This document shows positions 1 to 9,054 of a stretch of DNA of 17,378 bases, one piece after another. This DNA comes from Porticoccus sp963925605 (GTDB lineage: Bacteria > Pseudomonadota > Gammaproteobacteria > Pseudomonadales > Porticoccaceae): NCBI GenBank assembly GCA_963925605.1, contig CAWURY010000003.1, positions 1 to 17,378 of the forward strand. Reading direction: 5' to 3'. Below the pieces are notes generated by a model, which had not been told where the DNA came from, made no database searches, and was given only the letters and a program-made list of their open reading frames with translations. The position numbers were made by a program, and so were the translations under genes. Within the stretch, counting starts at the first letter, position 1; each line of letters begins with the position of its first letter.

Positions 1-31
1 TTTTTGGCTAGTTAAGGTTTATTTTCTACTG

Positions 32-1309
32 CTATTCAGGATAGCTGCGTTTGTCGTAACCAGTGTAATGTTGGCGTGGCCTGCCTATTCTGTAGGGGCT
101 ACTGAGCATTTCATTCCAGTGAGCAATCCATCCAACAGTACGACCAGTAGCAAAAATTACTGTAAACATCTCTGGAGAGATGCCGATTGCTTTCATGATA
201 ATTCCTGAATAAAAATCAACATTTGGATAAAGTTTTTTCTCAACAAAATAGTCATCATCTAGCGCTATTTTTTCTAAGCGCTTAGCAATTTTTAGTAGAG
301 GGTCATTTTCTAGACCAAGTTCGGCTAATACCTCGTCACAGCTGATCTTCATGACTTTAGCTCTAGGATCAAAATTTTTGTAAACTCGATGCCCAAATCC
401 CATAAGACGGAATGAGTCTTCTTTATCTTTAGCTCTAAGGATAAAGTTTTCAATATGTTTTTCATCGCCGATTTCTTTTAGCATTTCAAGCACTGCTTGA
501 TTTGCGCCACCATGAGCGGGCCCCCAAAGTGCAGCAATGCCGCTAGCTATACATGCGTAAGGGTTGGCTCCAGTCGAGCCAGAAAGACGAACGGTAGATG
601 TAGACGCATTCTGCTCATGATCCGCATGGAGCAAGAAAATTAAATCCATGGCTTTTGCTAATACTGGACTAATTGTGCTTTTTTCTCCAGGAGTTCCAAA
701 CATCATATTTAGAAAGTTTTCAGCATAATCAAGACGATCATCTGTAGCTACAAATGGTTTTCCGACAAAATGTCTGTGACACATGGCAGCTAAGATTGGC
801 ATTTTTGCTATCAATCTGTGGATGGTAAGCATCCGGTCTTCTATGTTAGTGATGTCGGTACTCGAGTTGTATGTTGCTGACATAGCTGCTACAACCGTAC
901 AAAGCATTGCCATAGGATGGGAGCCCCTGGGAAATCCTTTGAAGAATTGCTCAGCTGAGCTATCTATGTTGCGGTGCCCTTGTATGGCACCTAGAAACGC
1001 TTCTTTTTCTGAGGCTGTTGGTAGCTCTCCATTAATCAAGAGAAAACAAGTTTCAAGAAAATCTGATTTTTCTGCAAGCTCCTCAATGGGATAACCCCGA
1101 TGAAGAAGAATGCCTTTGTTTCCATCGATAAATGTAATTTTTGATTCACAGGCCGCTGTAGCGCCAAAACCTAAATCTAAGGTAAAGCAACCAGTTTCCG
1201 GTATCCTGGTTATGTCTATTACGTCTTCTCCGATCGTGCTACCTAAAACTGGCAACTCTATAGCGCCGTCAGATTGCTTAGATGATAGGTAAAAATTTTT
1301 GTTGCTCAT
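32..1309 (-). CDS. gltA: Type II citrate synthase
   Basis: Condenses oxaloacetate with acetyl-CoA to citrate, the entry step of the TCA cycle, in the cytoplasm. The 425-residue protein has the length of the hexameric gammaproteobacterial enzyme (about 427). The three catalytic residues are visible: His266 in WGPAHGGAN, His307 in GFGHRVYKNFDPRA and Asp365 in NVDFYSG. The conserved HADHEQNAST segment lies at about 228-237. The start is the ATG at 1309, preceded on the minus strand by a clear GAGGGAG ribosome site 6-7 bases upstream. It is transcribed away from the sdh-suc genes from its own promoter, as in Pseudomonas. In E. coli this family is inhibited by NADH; that property is inferred here, not seen. 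The identification is secure. Confidence 0.98.
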   Translation of the reverse strand: MSNKNFYLSSKQSDGAIELPVLGSTIGEDVIDITRIPETGCFTLDLGFGATAACESKITFIDGNKGILLHRGYPIEELAEKSDFLETCFLLINGELPTASEKEAFLGAIQGHRNIDSSAEQFFKGFPRGSHPMAMLCTVVAAMSATYNSSTDITNIEDRMLTIHRLIAKMPILAAMCHRHFVGKPFVATDDRLDYAENFLNMMFGTPGEKSTISPVLAKAMDLIFLLHADHEQNASTSTVRLSGSTGANPYACIASGIAALWGPAHGGANQAVLEMLKEIGDEKHIENFILRAKDKEDSFRLMGFGHRVYKNFDPRAKVMKISCDEVLAELGLENDPLLKIAKRLEKIALDDDYFVEKKLYPNVDFYSGIIMKAIGISPEMFTVIFATGRTVGWIAHWNEMLSSPYRIGRPRQHYTGYDKRSYPE

Positions 1310-1378
1310 TCAGCTCTCCCTCAATACTTCTAGTCAAGGCTTGCCAAAAAATACTTAGCAATAAAAACACAGTGCGAA

Positions 1379-1406
1379 ACTATAGCGTGATAAGTCAGTT
1401 TGTCAA
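1379..1406 (-). promoter_or_regulatory. Sigma70-type promoter for gltA
   Basis: Read on the minus strand, a perfect -35 box TTGACA (1401-1406) is followed after 16 bases by TATAGT (1379-1384), five of six matches to the -10 consensus. The predicted transcript would start near 1372, giving a leader of about 60 bases that includes the gltA ribosome site. No start site has been mapped; the call rests on box quality, spacing and position. Confidence 0.75.
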
Positions 1407-1471
1407 TTTTTAGGTTTAAATTAATTTTGAATAAATTTTATGAATAACGACTATTGGTTAGCATATCTGCA

Positions 1472-1500
1472 TTGTAAGCAGTGCACAATATACATATAAT
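1472..1500 (+). promoter_or_regulatory. Sigma70-type promoter for the sdh-suc operon
   Basis: A perfect -10 box TATAAT (1495-1500) sits exactly 17 bases after TTGTAA (1472-1477), four of six matches to the -35 consensus. Transcription would begin near 1507, about 107 bases before the preferred sdhC start. An inverted repeat ATTGT-N9-ACAAT (1471-1489) covers the -35 box and part of the spacer, so the promoter may be under operator control. This is the best promoter seen for the nine genes that follow. Confidence 0.7.
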
Positions 1501-1613
1501 TGCCTACCAACCGAGTTCATTAAAATAGCCATTCAGCAATGCTTACTGAGCTTACCAATTTTCTTGCTTGTATTCTGGATTTTCAGACAGGTAATTTTAA
1601 GGTACAGATTATT

Positions 1614-1991
1614 GTGAATAAAAAAAGACCTGTTAACTTGGATATCGGAACAATACATCTTCCCATTACTGCTTATGTGTCAATTCTTCATAGAATCTCA
1701 GGAGTTATATTGTTTGCTGTTATTGCACTTTTCCTGTGGATGTTGGATGCAAGCCTGTCATCCGAAGAGAGCTTTAACTCAATTAAAGAGTGTATGACCA
1801 GCTTAATCCCTCAAACCATCATCTGGTTATCATTAGCCGCTTTAGTTTATCACTTGGTAGCGGGCTTGCGGCATATAGTCATGGACTTTGGTTTTGGCGA
1901 AACACTAAAGGGTGGGCAGTTAGGCGCTAAAATAGTTTTAACCCTTTCAGTCTTACTCATCATTTTGGTAGGAGTTTGGATATGGGCGTAA
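1614..1991 (+). CDS. sdhC: Succinate dehydrogenase cytochrome b556 subunit
   Basis: Membrane anchor of complex II; with SdhD it holds heme b and the ubiquinone site. I place the start at GTG 1614, giving 125 residues (E. coli 129) beginning MNKKRPVNLD. This matches the family N terminus, and TAAGG lies about 11 bases upstream. The frame stays open back to an ATG at 1539, which would add 25 residues not typical of the family and lacks a ribosome site. Visible features are the quinone-site Ser23 and Arg27 in the SILHR motif, the heme ligand His80 in YHLVAGLRH, and three membrane helices at about 28-47, 63-84 and 104-124. The end overlaps sdhD by 10 bases, suggesting coupled translation. Identity is certain; the start less so. 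Confidence 0.93.
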   Translation: MNKKRPVNLDIGTIHLPITAYVSILHRISGVILFAVIALFLWMLDASLSSEESFNSIKECMTSLIPQTIIWLSLAALVYHLVAGLRHIVMDFGFGETLKGGQLGAKIVLTLSVLLIILVGVWIWA

Positions 1992-2356
1992 TAACAAATA
2001 TTACAAGCTTTAGCCGTAACGGTTTATCTGATTGGTTATTGCAGCGTGTTACAGCAGTTATAATTACAGTATATATTTGTTTTTTAACATTTTATTTTTT
2101 AACTCAGCCGAATTTAGATTATGCTCAGTGGCGAGATTTGAATGGACTATTGTCGATGAAGGTGCTTAATGTCCTGACAGTTATATCTATTGCAATCCAT
2201 TCTTGGATTGGTCTTTGGGGTGTGTTGACTGACTACATTACCGTGCGATTGCTGGGCCCAAAAGCAACATTTTTACGTGTTCTATTGCAGGTAAACATGA
2301 TCATAGTCACGCTGATATATCTTATTTGGGCGCTTGATATAGTTTGGGGAATTTAA
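1982..2356 (+). CDS. sdhD: Succinate dehydrogenase membrane anchor subunit
   Basis: Second membrane anchor of complex II, pairing with SdhC around heme b and the quinone pocket. ATG 1982 gives 124 residues (E. coli 115). GTAGGAG lies seven bases upstream, inside the end of sdhC. A TTG at 1976 is in frame but would leave the ribosome site too close, so I reject it. The signature HSWIGLWGVLTDY is present: His73 aligns with the conserved heme-region histidine, and Asp84-Tyr85 with the quinone-binding Asp-Tyr pair. Three membrane helices are visible at about 20-41, 60-81 and 95-119. sdhA begins five bases after the stop. SdhD proteins diverge widely, but the motif and position make this firm. Confidence 0.94.
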   Translation: MGVITNITSFSRNGLSDWLLQRVTAVIITVYICFLTFYFLTQPNLDYAQWRDLNGLLSMKVLNVLTVISIAIHSWIGLWGVLTDYITVRLLGPKATFLRVLLQVNMIIVTLIYLIWALDIVWGI

Positions 2357-2360
2357 AGAT

Positions 2361-4139
2361 ATGAGCACTAAAATGAAAACTATTTCTTTCGATGGGCTTA
2401 TTATTGGTGGCGGTGGCGCTGGAATGCGTGCTGCCCTACAGTTATCTCAATCTGGCTATAAAACAGCAGTAATAAGTAAAGTTTTTCCAACTCGTTCACA
2501 TACAGTCTCTGCCCAGGGTGGCATTACATGCGCTATTGCTAGCGACGACCCCGATGATGATTGGAGATGGCATATGTATGATACGGTCAAAGGTTCTGAC
2601 TACATTGGCGATCAAGATGCTATTGAATATATGTGTTCGGTCGGCCCTCAGGCAGTATTTGAGCTTGACCACATGGGGTTGCCATTTTCTCGCACTGAAG
2701 AAGGGCGAATCTATCAGCGTCCCTTTGGGGGTCAGTCCAAAGATTTTGGTACAGGAGGCCAGGCGGCTAGGACTTGCGCTGCTGCGGATCGAACAGGCCA
2801 TGCTCTTTTGCACACCCTTTATCAAAATAATATTAAAAACAAGACAGTATTTTTTAATGAATGGTATGCGGTTGATTTGGTAAAAAATGATGATAACGCT
2901 GTTGTTGGTGTGATTGCTATAGATATAGAGACCGGAGAAACAGTATTTGTTAAATCAAGCGCGACTGTTCTTGCTACTGGTGGGGCTGGTCGTATCTATG
3001 CGTCTACAACTAATGCTCATATTTGCACTGGTGACGGTATTGGCATGGCTCTTAGGGCAGGCTTTCCAGTGCAGGATATGGAAATGTGGCAATTTCATCC
3101 AACTGGAATTTATGGAGCGGGCACTCTGGTAACCGAAGGTTGCAGAGGTGAAGGTGGCTATCTGATCAATAAAGATGGGGAGCGTTTCATGGAGCGCTAT
3201 GCTCCGAATGTTAAAGATCTGGCAGGACGTGATGTTGTTGCCCGCTCTATGGTTCTTGAGATACTCGAGGGTCGAGGTTGCGGAAAAGATGGTGATCATG
3301 TGTTGCTAAAATTAGACCATCTCGGAGAGGATGTGCTAGAAAGTCGTTTGCCAGGAATATGCGAACTCTCAAGAACATTTGCGCATGTAGACCCAGTTAA
3401 AGAACCCATTCCTGTTGTTCCTACCTGTCATTATATGATGGGAGGGATTCCAACAAATGTTGATGGTCAGGCCTTGACGCTTGATGCAGCAGGTAATCCT
3501 GAGGTTATTGAGGGTTTGTATGCTTGCGGAGAAGCAGCATGCGTCTCTGTTCATGGAGCCAATCGATTAGGCGGTAATTCTTTGCTTGATTTAGTAGTGT
3601 TTGGAAGAGCATCAGGCTTGTTTATCGAAAAAGCCCTGCGTGAAGGTATTGAATTAGCCGATCCAACTGAAGAAAATGTTAATGCTGCTATGAAAAGACT
3701 GGATGCCATTAATAGTGGCAATAAGGATGGTGAGTCTGCAGGCATATTGCGCGTTGAGCTACAAAAAATTATGCAGAATTATTTTGGCGTCTTTCGTCGA
3801 GGTGACTATATGCAGGAAGGCATTGAACAACTAAAAGCTTTGCGAGCTCGCATAGAAAATGCTCGTTTAGATGACACTAGTAATGTTTACAATACTGCAC
3901 GTATTGAGGTGTTAGAGTTATACAATTTACTAGAAGTAGCTGAGGCTACCGCCGTTACTGCGGAATGGCGCAAAGAAAGTCGCGGAGCTCATGCTAGAGA
4001 AGATTTTTCTGAGCGTGATGATAAGAACTGGTTATGCCATTCTATGTACTTTCCTGAAGATAAGCGTGTAGAGAAAAGAAAGGTAAATTTTTCACCCAAG
4101 ACTATGGAAGCTTTCGAACCGAAAGTTCGCGTCTACTAA
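2361..4139 (+). CDS. sdhA: Succinate dehydrogenase flavoprotein subunit
   Basis: Catalytic subunit of complex II on the cytoplasmic face; oxidises succinate to fumarate and passes electrons through FAD to SdhB. The 592 residues match the family (E. coli 588). The FAD dinucleotide motif GGGGAG is at 16-21, and His47 in TRSHTVSAQGG is the site of covalent FAD attachment. Active-site residues by family alignment are His246 (QFHPTGI), Arg290 (LAGRDVVARS), His357 (PTCHYMMGG) and Arg402 (HGANRLGGNS). ATG 2361 follows GGGGA by ten bases. A second in-frame ATG four codons later is possible but gives a shorter N terminus. The C-terminal region has the usual RGAHAREDF stretch. Identification is secure. 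Confidence 0.98.
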   Translation: MSTKMKTISFDGLIIGGGGAGMRAALQLSQSGYKTAVISKVFPTRSHTVSAQGGITCAIASDDPDDDWRWHMYDTVKGSDYIGDQDAIEYMCSVGPQAVFELDHMGLPFSRTEEGRIYQRPFGGQSKDFGTGGQAARTCAAADRTGHALLHTLYQNNIKNKTVFFNEWYAVDLVKNDDNAVVGVIAIDIETGETVFVKSSATVLATGGAGRIYASTTNAHICTGDGIGMALRAGFPVQDMEMWQFHPTGIYGAGTLVTEGCRGEGGYLINKDGERFMERYAPNVKDLAGRDVVARSMVLEILEGRGCGKDGDHVLLKLDHLGEDVLESRLPGICELSRTFAHVDPVKEPIPVVPTCHYMMGGIPTNVDGQALTLDAAGNPEVIEGLYACGEAACVSVHGANRLGGNSLLDLVVFGRASGLFIEKALREGIELADPTEENVNAAMKRLDAINSGNKDGESAGILRVELQKIMQNYFGVFRRGDYMQEGIEQLKALRARIENARLDDTSNVYNTARIEVLELYNLLEVAEATAVTAEWRKESRGAHAREDFSERDDKNWLCHSMYFPEDKRVEKRKVNFSPKTMEAFEPKVRVY

Positions 4140-4161
4140 CTAAATAAGGATTTACTGTATT

Positions 4162-4866
4162 ATGTTGAAAGTAAGTATTTATCGATATAATCCTGAGGTA
4201 GATGAAGCGCCTTATATGCAGGATTATGACTTTGACACCCAAGGGAAAGATCTTATGGTGCTTGATGTGCTTGGTATGCTGAAAGCTAAGGACGCTTCTA
4301 TCTCTTACCGTCGATCTTGTCGTGAAGGTGTGTGTGGATCTGATGGTATGAATATTAACGGTAAAAATGGGTTGGCTTGCATAACTCCCTTATCAGAGTG
4401 CTTGAAAGGCAATAGGTTGGTGATTCGTCCATTGCCAGGGCTACCTGTAATTCGCGACCTTGTTATAGATATGAGCCAGTTTTATGCTCAATATGAGAAA
4501 ATTCAACCTTACTTGGTTAACAATCAACCTGCACCTGGTATAGAAAGATTACAGTCTCCAGAAGATCGCGCAAAACTAGATGGGCTGTATGAGTGCATAC
4601 TTTGCGCTTGCTGCTCAACAAGTTGCCCCTCATTTTGGTGGAACCCTGATAAATTTATTGGTCCTGCAGGTCTCTTGCAAGCCTACCGTTTCTTGGCAGA
4701 TACAAGGGATACAGATACAGAAAATAGACTAGCCAATCTTGAAGACCCGTTTAGCGTATTTCGTTGTCATGGAATTCAAAACTGTGTTGCAGTTTGTCCG
4801 AAAGGATTAAATCCGACCAGAGCAATTGGACATATTCGTAACATGTTGTTGAGGAATGCTGCTTAG
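4162..4866 (+). CDS. sdhB: Succinate dehydrogenase iron-sulfur subunit
   Basis: Carries electrons from SdhA to the quinone site through three iron-sulfur clusters. The 234 residues match Pseudomonas SdhB. The [2Fe-2S] ligands are Cys53, Cys58, Asp61 and Cys73; an aspartate at the third position is also normal in E. coli. The [4Fe-4S] ligands are Cys145, Cys148, Cys151 and Cys212, and the [3Fe-4S] ligands are Cys155, Cys202 and Cys208. All are present in the CILCACCSTSCP and RCHGIQNCVAVCPKG motifs. AAGGA lies 11 bases before ATG 4162, and the gap to sdhA is 22 bases. A 77-base gap to sucA follows, with no convincing terminator, so read-through is expected. Confidence 0.98.
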   Translation: MLKVSIYRYNPEVDEAPYMQDYDFDTQGKDLMVLDVLGMLKAKDASISYRRSCREGVCGSDGMNINGKNGLACITPLSECLKGNRLVIRPLPGLPVIRDLVIDMSQFYAQYEKIQPYLVNNQPAPGIERLQSPEDRAKLDGLYECILCACCSTSCPSFWWNPDKFIGPAGLLQAYRFLADTRDTDTENRLANLEDPFSVFRCHGIQNCVAVCPKGLNPTRAIGHIRNMLLRNAA

Positions 4867-4943
4867 ACATATCATCTAAAGTTGGTTAAATATTTTGCAG
4901 CAGTAAGCCCTATGACTGCATGCTTAAAGAGAAGGAAAAATAG

Positions 4944-7775
4944 ATGCCTGAAAGCATCATGCAGCAATTTTTAAATAGCTCATACTTGTCCGGTGGAAAT
5001 GCCGCATATATAGAAGATCTATATGACACTTATCTTCACGATCCAGGTGGTGTTGCTGATCAGTGGCGCTCATTTTTTGACACCCTTCCTCGCACAAATG
5101 GGCAAAGTGCACCTGATGTGTCACATGTCACTATTAGGGCTCACTTTGAACAAATAGGCAGACGTAGATCCAGACCGATGGCTAATACAGGTTCGGGTGG
5201 TGAAAATATTGAATATGAGCGCAAACAAGTAAAAGTTCTTCAGCTCATCATTTCACATAGAAACAGAGGTCACCAGAAAGCACAACTAGACCCCTTGGGA
5301 TTATGGTCTCGCGATAAGGCTCCAGACCTCGAGCTTTCTTTTCACGGACTAACAGATGCTGATCTGGATACAACATTCCAATCTGGAATGTTGTTTTTTG
5401 GAAAAGAAGAGGCGACTTTAAGCGAAATTATTGCAGGGCTGGAAGAGACTTATTGTCGTCATGTGGGTGTAGAGTATGGGCATGTTATAGATTTGACAGA
5501 AAAGCGCTGGCTGCAACAGCGCTTCGAGAGCGCTAGATCTAAACCCAACTATGATGATGACATGCGCAAATATGTGTTGCAGAGATTGACAGCAGCAGAA
5601 GGGCTAGAGAAACATTTAGATTCAAAATATCCTGGAACAAAGCGTTTTGGTTTAGAGGGTGGCGAATCTATGATTCCCATGCTTGACGGAATAATACAGC
5701 GTGCTGGTGAGTATGGTGCAAAAGAAATCGTTCTTACCATGGCGCACAGGGGTCGTCTGAATGTTCTGGTTAATGTTCTTGGAAAAAATCCTTCAGATTT
5801 ATTTGCTGAATTTGAAGGGAAAAGGCATGTAGATACATCTGGCGATGTTAAATATCATCAGGGGTTCTCGTCAGATGTGATGACTCCTGGAGGAAAAGTT
5901 CATTTAGCTTTAATGTTTAATCCTTCCCATCTGGAAATTGCAGCGCCAGTAGCTGAGGGTTCCGCAAGAGCTCGACAGGACCGCCGCGAAGACACCGAGG
6001 GCAACGAAGTTCTTCCAATAGTGATCCATGGGGACGCTGCTTTTGCAGGGCAAGGCGTCGTTATGGAAACATTCCAGATGTCACAGTTAAGAGGTTATAA
6101 AACTGGCGGCACAGTTCACGTAGTCATTAATAATCAGGTTGGTTTTACCACGAATATCAAGGAAGATGCCCGGTCAACTGAATATTGCACTGACATAGCA
6201 AAAATGGTTCAGGCTCCCATTATTCATGTCAACGCTGATGATCCAGATGCGGTGATGTTTGTTACTTTTATTGCGATGGATTATAGACAGCAATTCAAAA
6301 AAGATATCGTGATTGATTTGATTTGCTATCGGCGACGCGGCCACAATGAGACTGATGAACCGTCTGCCACGCAGCCTTTGATGTATAAAATTATTAAAAA
6401 TATTAAGACAACGCGTGCACTCTATGCAAATCAATTGATTGAGGAGGGCATAGTTACCCAGAAAGATGCTGACGCCATGCTAAAAGAGTACAGAGGTACG
6501 CTGGATCGTGGTGAGAATGTTGCTAATAGTTTAGTTTCCGAACCAGACGCTGCACCTTTTGTTGACTGGACTCCTTATTTGAATCAAGCCTGGGATGCGG
6601 TGGTAAATACCACGCTCCCTATGACAAAACTACAAAATCTTGCTAAAAAAATCACTAAGGTAGCAGACGGTGTCGTAATGCAGCGTCAAGTTGAAAAAAT
6701 CTATGAAGATCGGCGAAAAATGGCGCGCGGAGCATTGGCTCTTAACTGGGGTATGGCTGAATTACTTGCTTATGCAACATTGCTTGAAGAAGGCTATCCT
6801 ATAAGGATGACAGGGCAGGATATTGGGCGCGGTACTTTCTCCCATCGCCATGCTGTCATTCATAGTCAGAAAGACGGACAAAGCTTTACCCCTCTCAAAA
6901 ATATACCTAAAAAACCTTCAGATTTTGAAATATATGATTCTTTTTTATCTGAGGAAGCGGTGCTGGGCTTTGAATATGGTTATGCTTCTACTTCCCCAAA
7001 AGGATTGGTTATATGGGAGGCTCAGTTCGGTGATTTTGCCAATGGCGCCCAAGTAGTCATAGATCAGTTTATTACTAGCGGAGAGCACAAATGGGGGCGC
7101 ATGTGTGGTTTGACAATGTTGCTGCCTCATGGTTATGAAGGCCAGGGCCCAGAGCATTCTTCGGCGCGCCTAGAGAGATTCCTTCAGCTATGTGCCGAAC
7201 ATAATATCCAGGTATGCATACCAACTACGCCAGCCCAGGTGTACCACATGATCCGCCGACAAGCTATTAGACCAATGCGTCGACCGCTTGTAGTATTAAG
7301 TCCAAAATGGATACTGCGTCACAAGCTAGCAACCTCCTCAATGGAAGATCTAGCCAATGGTCAATTTTTTAATCTTATTCAGGATAAGGAGATTGATAAG
7401 GCTAGAGCTAAACGCTTAATTCTTTGTTCTGGTAAGGTTTATTACCATCTTTACGAGGCAAGACAAGAGAGAAATATCGATGATATTGCTTTGGTCCGTA
7501 TTGAGCAGCTGTATCCTTTTCCGGACAATGATTTGTCAGAGGCGTTGCAGGAATACGTCAACTTAAAGGATGTCATTTGGTGTCAAGAGGAGCCAGTAAA
7601 CCAAGGTGCGTGGTATAGTAGTCAGCACCATATGCGTAGTATTATTGGTAAATTTGATGAAAATTTGACTCTGAGCTATGTTGGACGCGAAGCCTCTGCT
7701 GCCCCAGCATGCGGGTATATGTCTCTTCATCTAGAAGAGCAGGAAAAGTTTATTAACGAAGCTTTGAGTTATTGA
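4944..7775 (+). CDS. sucA: 2-oxoglutarate dehydrogenase E1 component
   Basis: Thiamine diphosphate-dependent decarboxylase of the 2-oxoglutarate dehydrogenase complex; it transfers the succinyl group to the lipoyl arm of SucB. The 943 residues are typical (E. coli 933). The N-terminal SSYLSGGNAAYIEDLY segment is the E1o arm thought to contact E2. The thiamine-binding core shows AHRGRLNVL (His268), GDAAFAGQG (363-371) and NNQVGFTT (396-403). The transketolase-like domain has GQDIGRGTFSHRHAV (624-638) and GYEGQGPEHSSARLERFLQ (730-748). ATG 4944 has an excellent ribosome site, GAAGGA, seven bases upstream. It sits between sdhB and sucB in the usual order, and no key residue is missing. Confidence 0.98.
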   Translation: MPESIMQQFLNSSYLSGGNAAYIEDLYDTYLHDPGGVADQWRSFFDTLPRTNGQSAPDVSHVTIRAHFEQIGRRRSRPMANTGSGGENIEYERKQVKVLQLIISHRNRGHQKAQLDPLGLWSRDKAPDLELSFHGLTDADLDTTFQSGMLFFGKEEATLSEIIAGLEETYCRHVGVEYGHVIDLTEKRWLQQRFESARSKPNYDDDMRKYVLQRLTAAEGLEKHLDSKYPGTKRFGLEGGESMIPMLDGIIQRAGEYGAKEIVLTMAHRGRLNVLVNVLGKNPSDLFAEFEGKRHVDTSGDVKYHQGFSSDVMTPGGKVHLALMFNPSHLEIAAPVAEGSARARQDRREDTEGNEVLPIVIHGDAAFAGQGVVMETFQMSQLRGYKTGGTVHVVINNQVGFTTNIKEDARSTEYCTDIAKMVQAPIIHVNADDPDAVMFVTFIAMDYRQQFKKDIVIDLICYRRRGHNETDEPSATQPLMYKIIKNIKTTRALYANQLIEEGIVTQKDADAMLKEYRGTLDRGENVANSLVSEPDAAPFVDWTPYLNQAWDAVVNTTLPMTKLQNLAKKITKVADGVVMQRQVEKIYEDRRKMARGALALNWGMAELLAYATLLEEGYPIRMTGQDIGRGTFSHRHAVIHSQKDGQSFTPLKNIPKKPSDFEIYDSFLSEEAVLGFEYGYASTSPKGLVIWEAQFGDFANGAQVVIDQFITSGEHKWGRMCGLTMLLPHGYEGQGPEHSSARLERFLQLCAEHNIQVCIPTTPAQVYHMIRRQAIRPMRRPLVVLSPKWILRHKLATSSMEDLANGQFFNLIQDKEIDKARAKRLILCSGKVYYHLYEARQERNIDDIALVRIEQLYPFPDNDLSEALQEYVNLKDVIWCQEEPVNQGAWYSSQHHMRSIIGKFDENLTLSYVGREASAAPACGYMSLHLEEQEKFINEALSY

Positions 7776-7823
7776 TTATTGGTTGAAGTTATAGCGCTAT
7801 TTTAGATCAAGGAACTGAAGAAC

Positions 7824-9023
7824 ATGAGCATTGAAATAAAAGCACCCGCATTCCCCGAATCTGTGCAGGAAGGAAGTATCGCTACTTGGCATAAGCAGCC
7901 TGGAGAAGCTGTTTCTAGGGATGATCTCTTAGTCGATATAGAGACAGATAAGGTTGTTTTGGAAGTCGTGGCTCCTGTTGATGGAATTTTAGCAAAAATT
8001 TTAAAAGAAGAAGGAGCAATAGTCTTAAGCAATGAGGTTATAGCTATAATTGACGAAGGTGAAGTAGCTGAATCAGCTGTTTCAATAGCAAAAACTACAG
8101 AAGATCTTGTTGAAAATGATGGCCAAAAGAAAATGGCAAGCCCATCAGCAAGAAAGCTTGCGAGTGAACACGATGTTGATCTGCAGACTGTTGTAGGTAG
8201 CGGCAAAGATGGCAGAATCACCAAGGAAGATATAGCTAATGTTGGCGGCAGTAGCATTCCTGATGTTCAAGTTGTTTCTCACGCAACTATTAGTCTTTCT
8301 GCCTCTATTTCCGCAGGGGATAGGATAGAAAAACGTGTGCCAATGACACGCATGAGGGCTCGAATAGCAGATAGATTGCTGCAAGTGACACAAACAACAG
8401 CAATGCTGACTACTTTCAATGAAGCTGATATGCATAAAGTTATGGATCTTCGCTCAGAATTCAAAGATGAATTTTCAAAGATGCACCCAGGAGCACGCCT
8501 TGGCTTTATGGGTTTTTTTGTTCGTGCAGCGACAGAGGCCCTAAAGCGGTTCCCTTCAGTCAATGCGTCTATTGATGGTAGCGACGTTATTTATCATGGA
8601 TATCAGGATATAGGGGTTGCAGTTTCTACTGAAAAGGGCTTGGTGGTACCGGTGTTACGTAATGCGGAGAGCATGAGTATTGCAGATGTCGAGCGAACCA
8701 TTGCAGAATTTGGTGCAAAAGCCCGCGATGGAAAATTAACTATTGAAGAAATGACGGGTGGAACCTTCACGATAACCAACGGTGGGGTGTTCGGATCTTT
8801 GCTGTCGACCCCTATACTAAACCCACCGCAAGCAGCTATTTTAGGGATGCATTCCATTAAAGAGAGGCCAATTGCTGAAAATGGATCAGTTGTTATTCGC
8901 CCTATGATGAATCTCGCTCTATCTTACGATCACCGCATAATAGATGGCCGTGAGGCAGTAAGCTTCTTGGTTGCTATTAAGGAAATGATAGAAAATCCAG
9001 CTAAGATTTTACTTGAAATATAA
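7824..9023 (+). CDS. sucB: 2-oxoglutarate dehydrogenase E2, dihydrolipoyl succinyltransferase
   Basis: Core of the 2-oxoglutarate dehydrogenase complex; moves succinyl from the lipoyl arm to CoA. The 399 residues (E. coli 405) hold a single N-terminal lipoyl domain (about 2-77), with the modified Lys43 in IETDKVVLEV. A charged linker follows, then a peripheral-subunit-binding domain (about 104-138, SPSARKLASEH to GRITKEDI) that docks SucA and Lpd. The acyltransferase domain starts near 170 and carries the catalytic His370 and Asp374 in SYDHRIIDGREAV. ATG 7824 has AAGGA ten bases upstream. The 48-base gap after sucA contains the 10-bp palindrome ATAGCGCTAT (7791-7800), which is too weak to be a terminator. 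One lipoyl domain fits SucB rather than the PDH-type AceF. Confidence 0.98.
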   Translation: MSIEIKAPAFPESVQEGSIATWHKQPGEAVSRDDLLVDIETDKVVLEVVAPVDGILAKILKEEGAIVLSNEVIAIIDEGEVAESAVSIAKTTEDLVENDGQKKMASPSARKLASEHDVDLQTVVGSGKDGRITKEDIANVGGSSIPDVQVVSHATISLSASISAGDRIEKRVPMTRMRARIADRLLQVTQTTAMLTTFNEADMHKVMDLRSEFKDEFSKMHPGARLGFMGFFVRAATEALKRFPSVNASIDGSDVIYHGYQDIGVAVSTEKGLVVPVLRNAESMSIADVERTIAEFGAKARDGKLTIEEMTGGTFTITNGGVFGSLLSTPILNPPQAAILGMHSIKERPIAENGSVVIRPMMNLALSYDHRIIDGREAVSFLVAIKEMIENPAKILLEI

Positions 9024-9054
9024 GATATAAAATATTGAAATTTAAGAGAATATT

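Noticed and set aside
1976..1981. TTG start for sdhD giving two extra residues
   Set aside because: ATG 1982 has a well-spaced GTAGGAG site; TTG 1976 would leave only one base between the site and the start.
4330..4345. SdhB apparently lacking a [2Fe-2S] cysteine ligand (Asp61 instead of Cys)
   Set aside because: The same aspartate occurs in E. coli SdhB, so it is normal for this family and not a defect.
4899..4925. GCAGT/ACTGC inverted repeat in the sdhB-sucA gap as a terminator
   Set aside because: Five-base arms, no following T-run, and alternative registers with TGCAG/CTGCA; most likely chance.
7791..7800. Palindrome ATAGCGCTAT followed by TTTT as a sucA terminator
   Set aside because: As RNA it could form only a three-pair stem around four bases, too weak to terminate; sucA and sucB are expected to be co-transcribed.
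7802..8257. 151-codon open frame on the minus strand across sucB
   Set aside because: Antisense to the lipoyl and subunit-binding domains of SucB; its composition is a Ser/Leu-rich mirror of that coding sequence.
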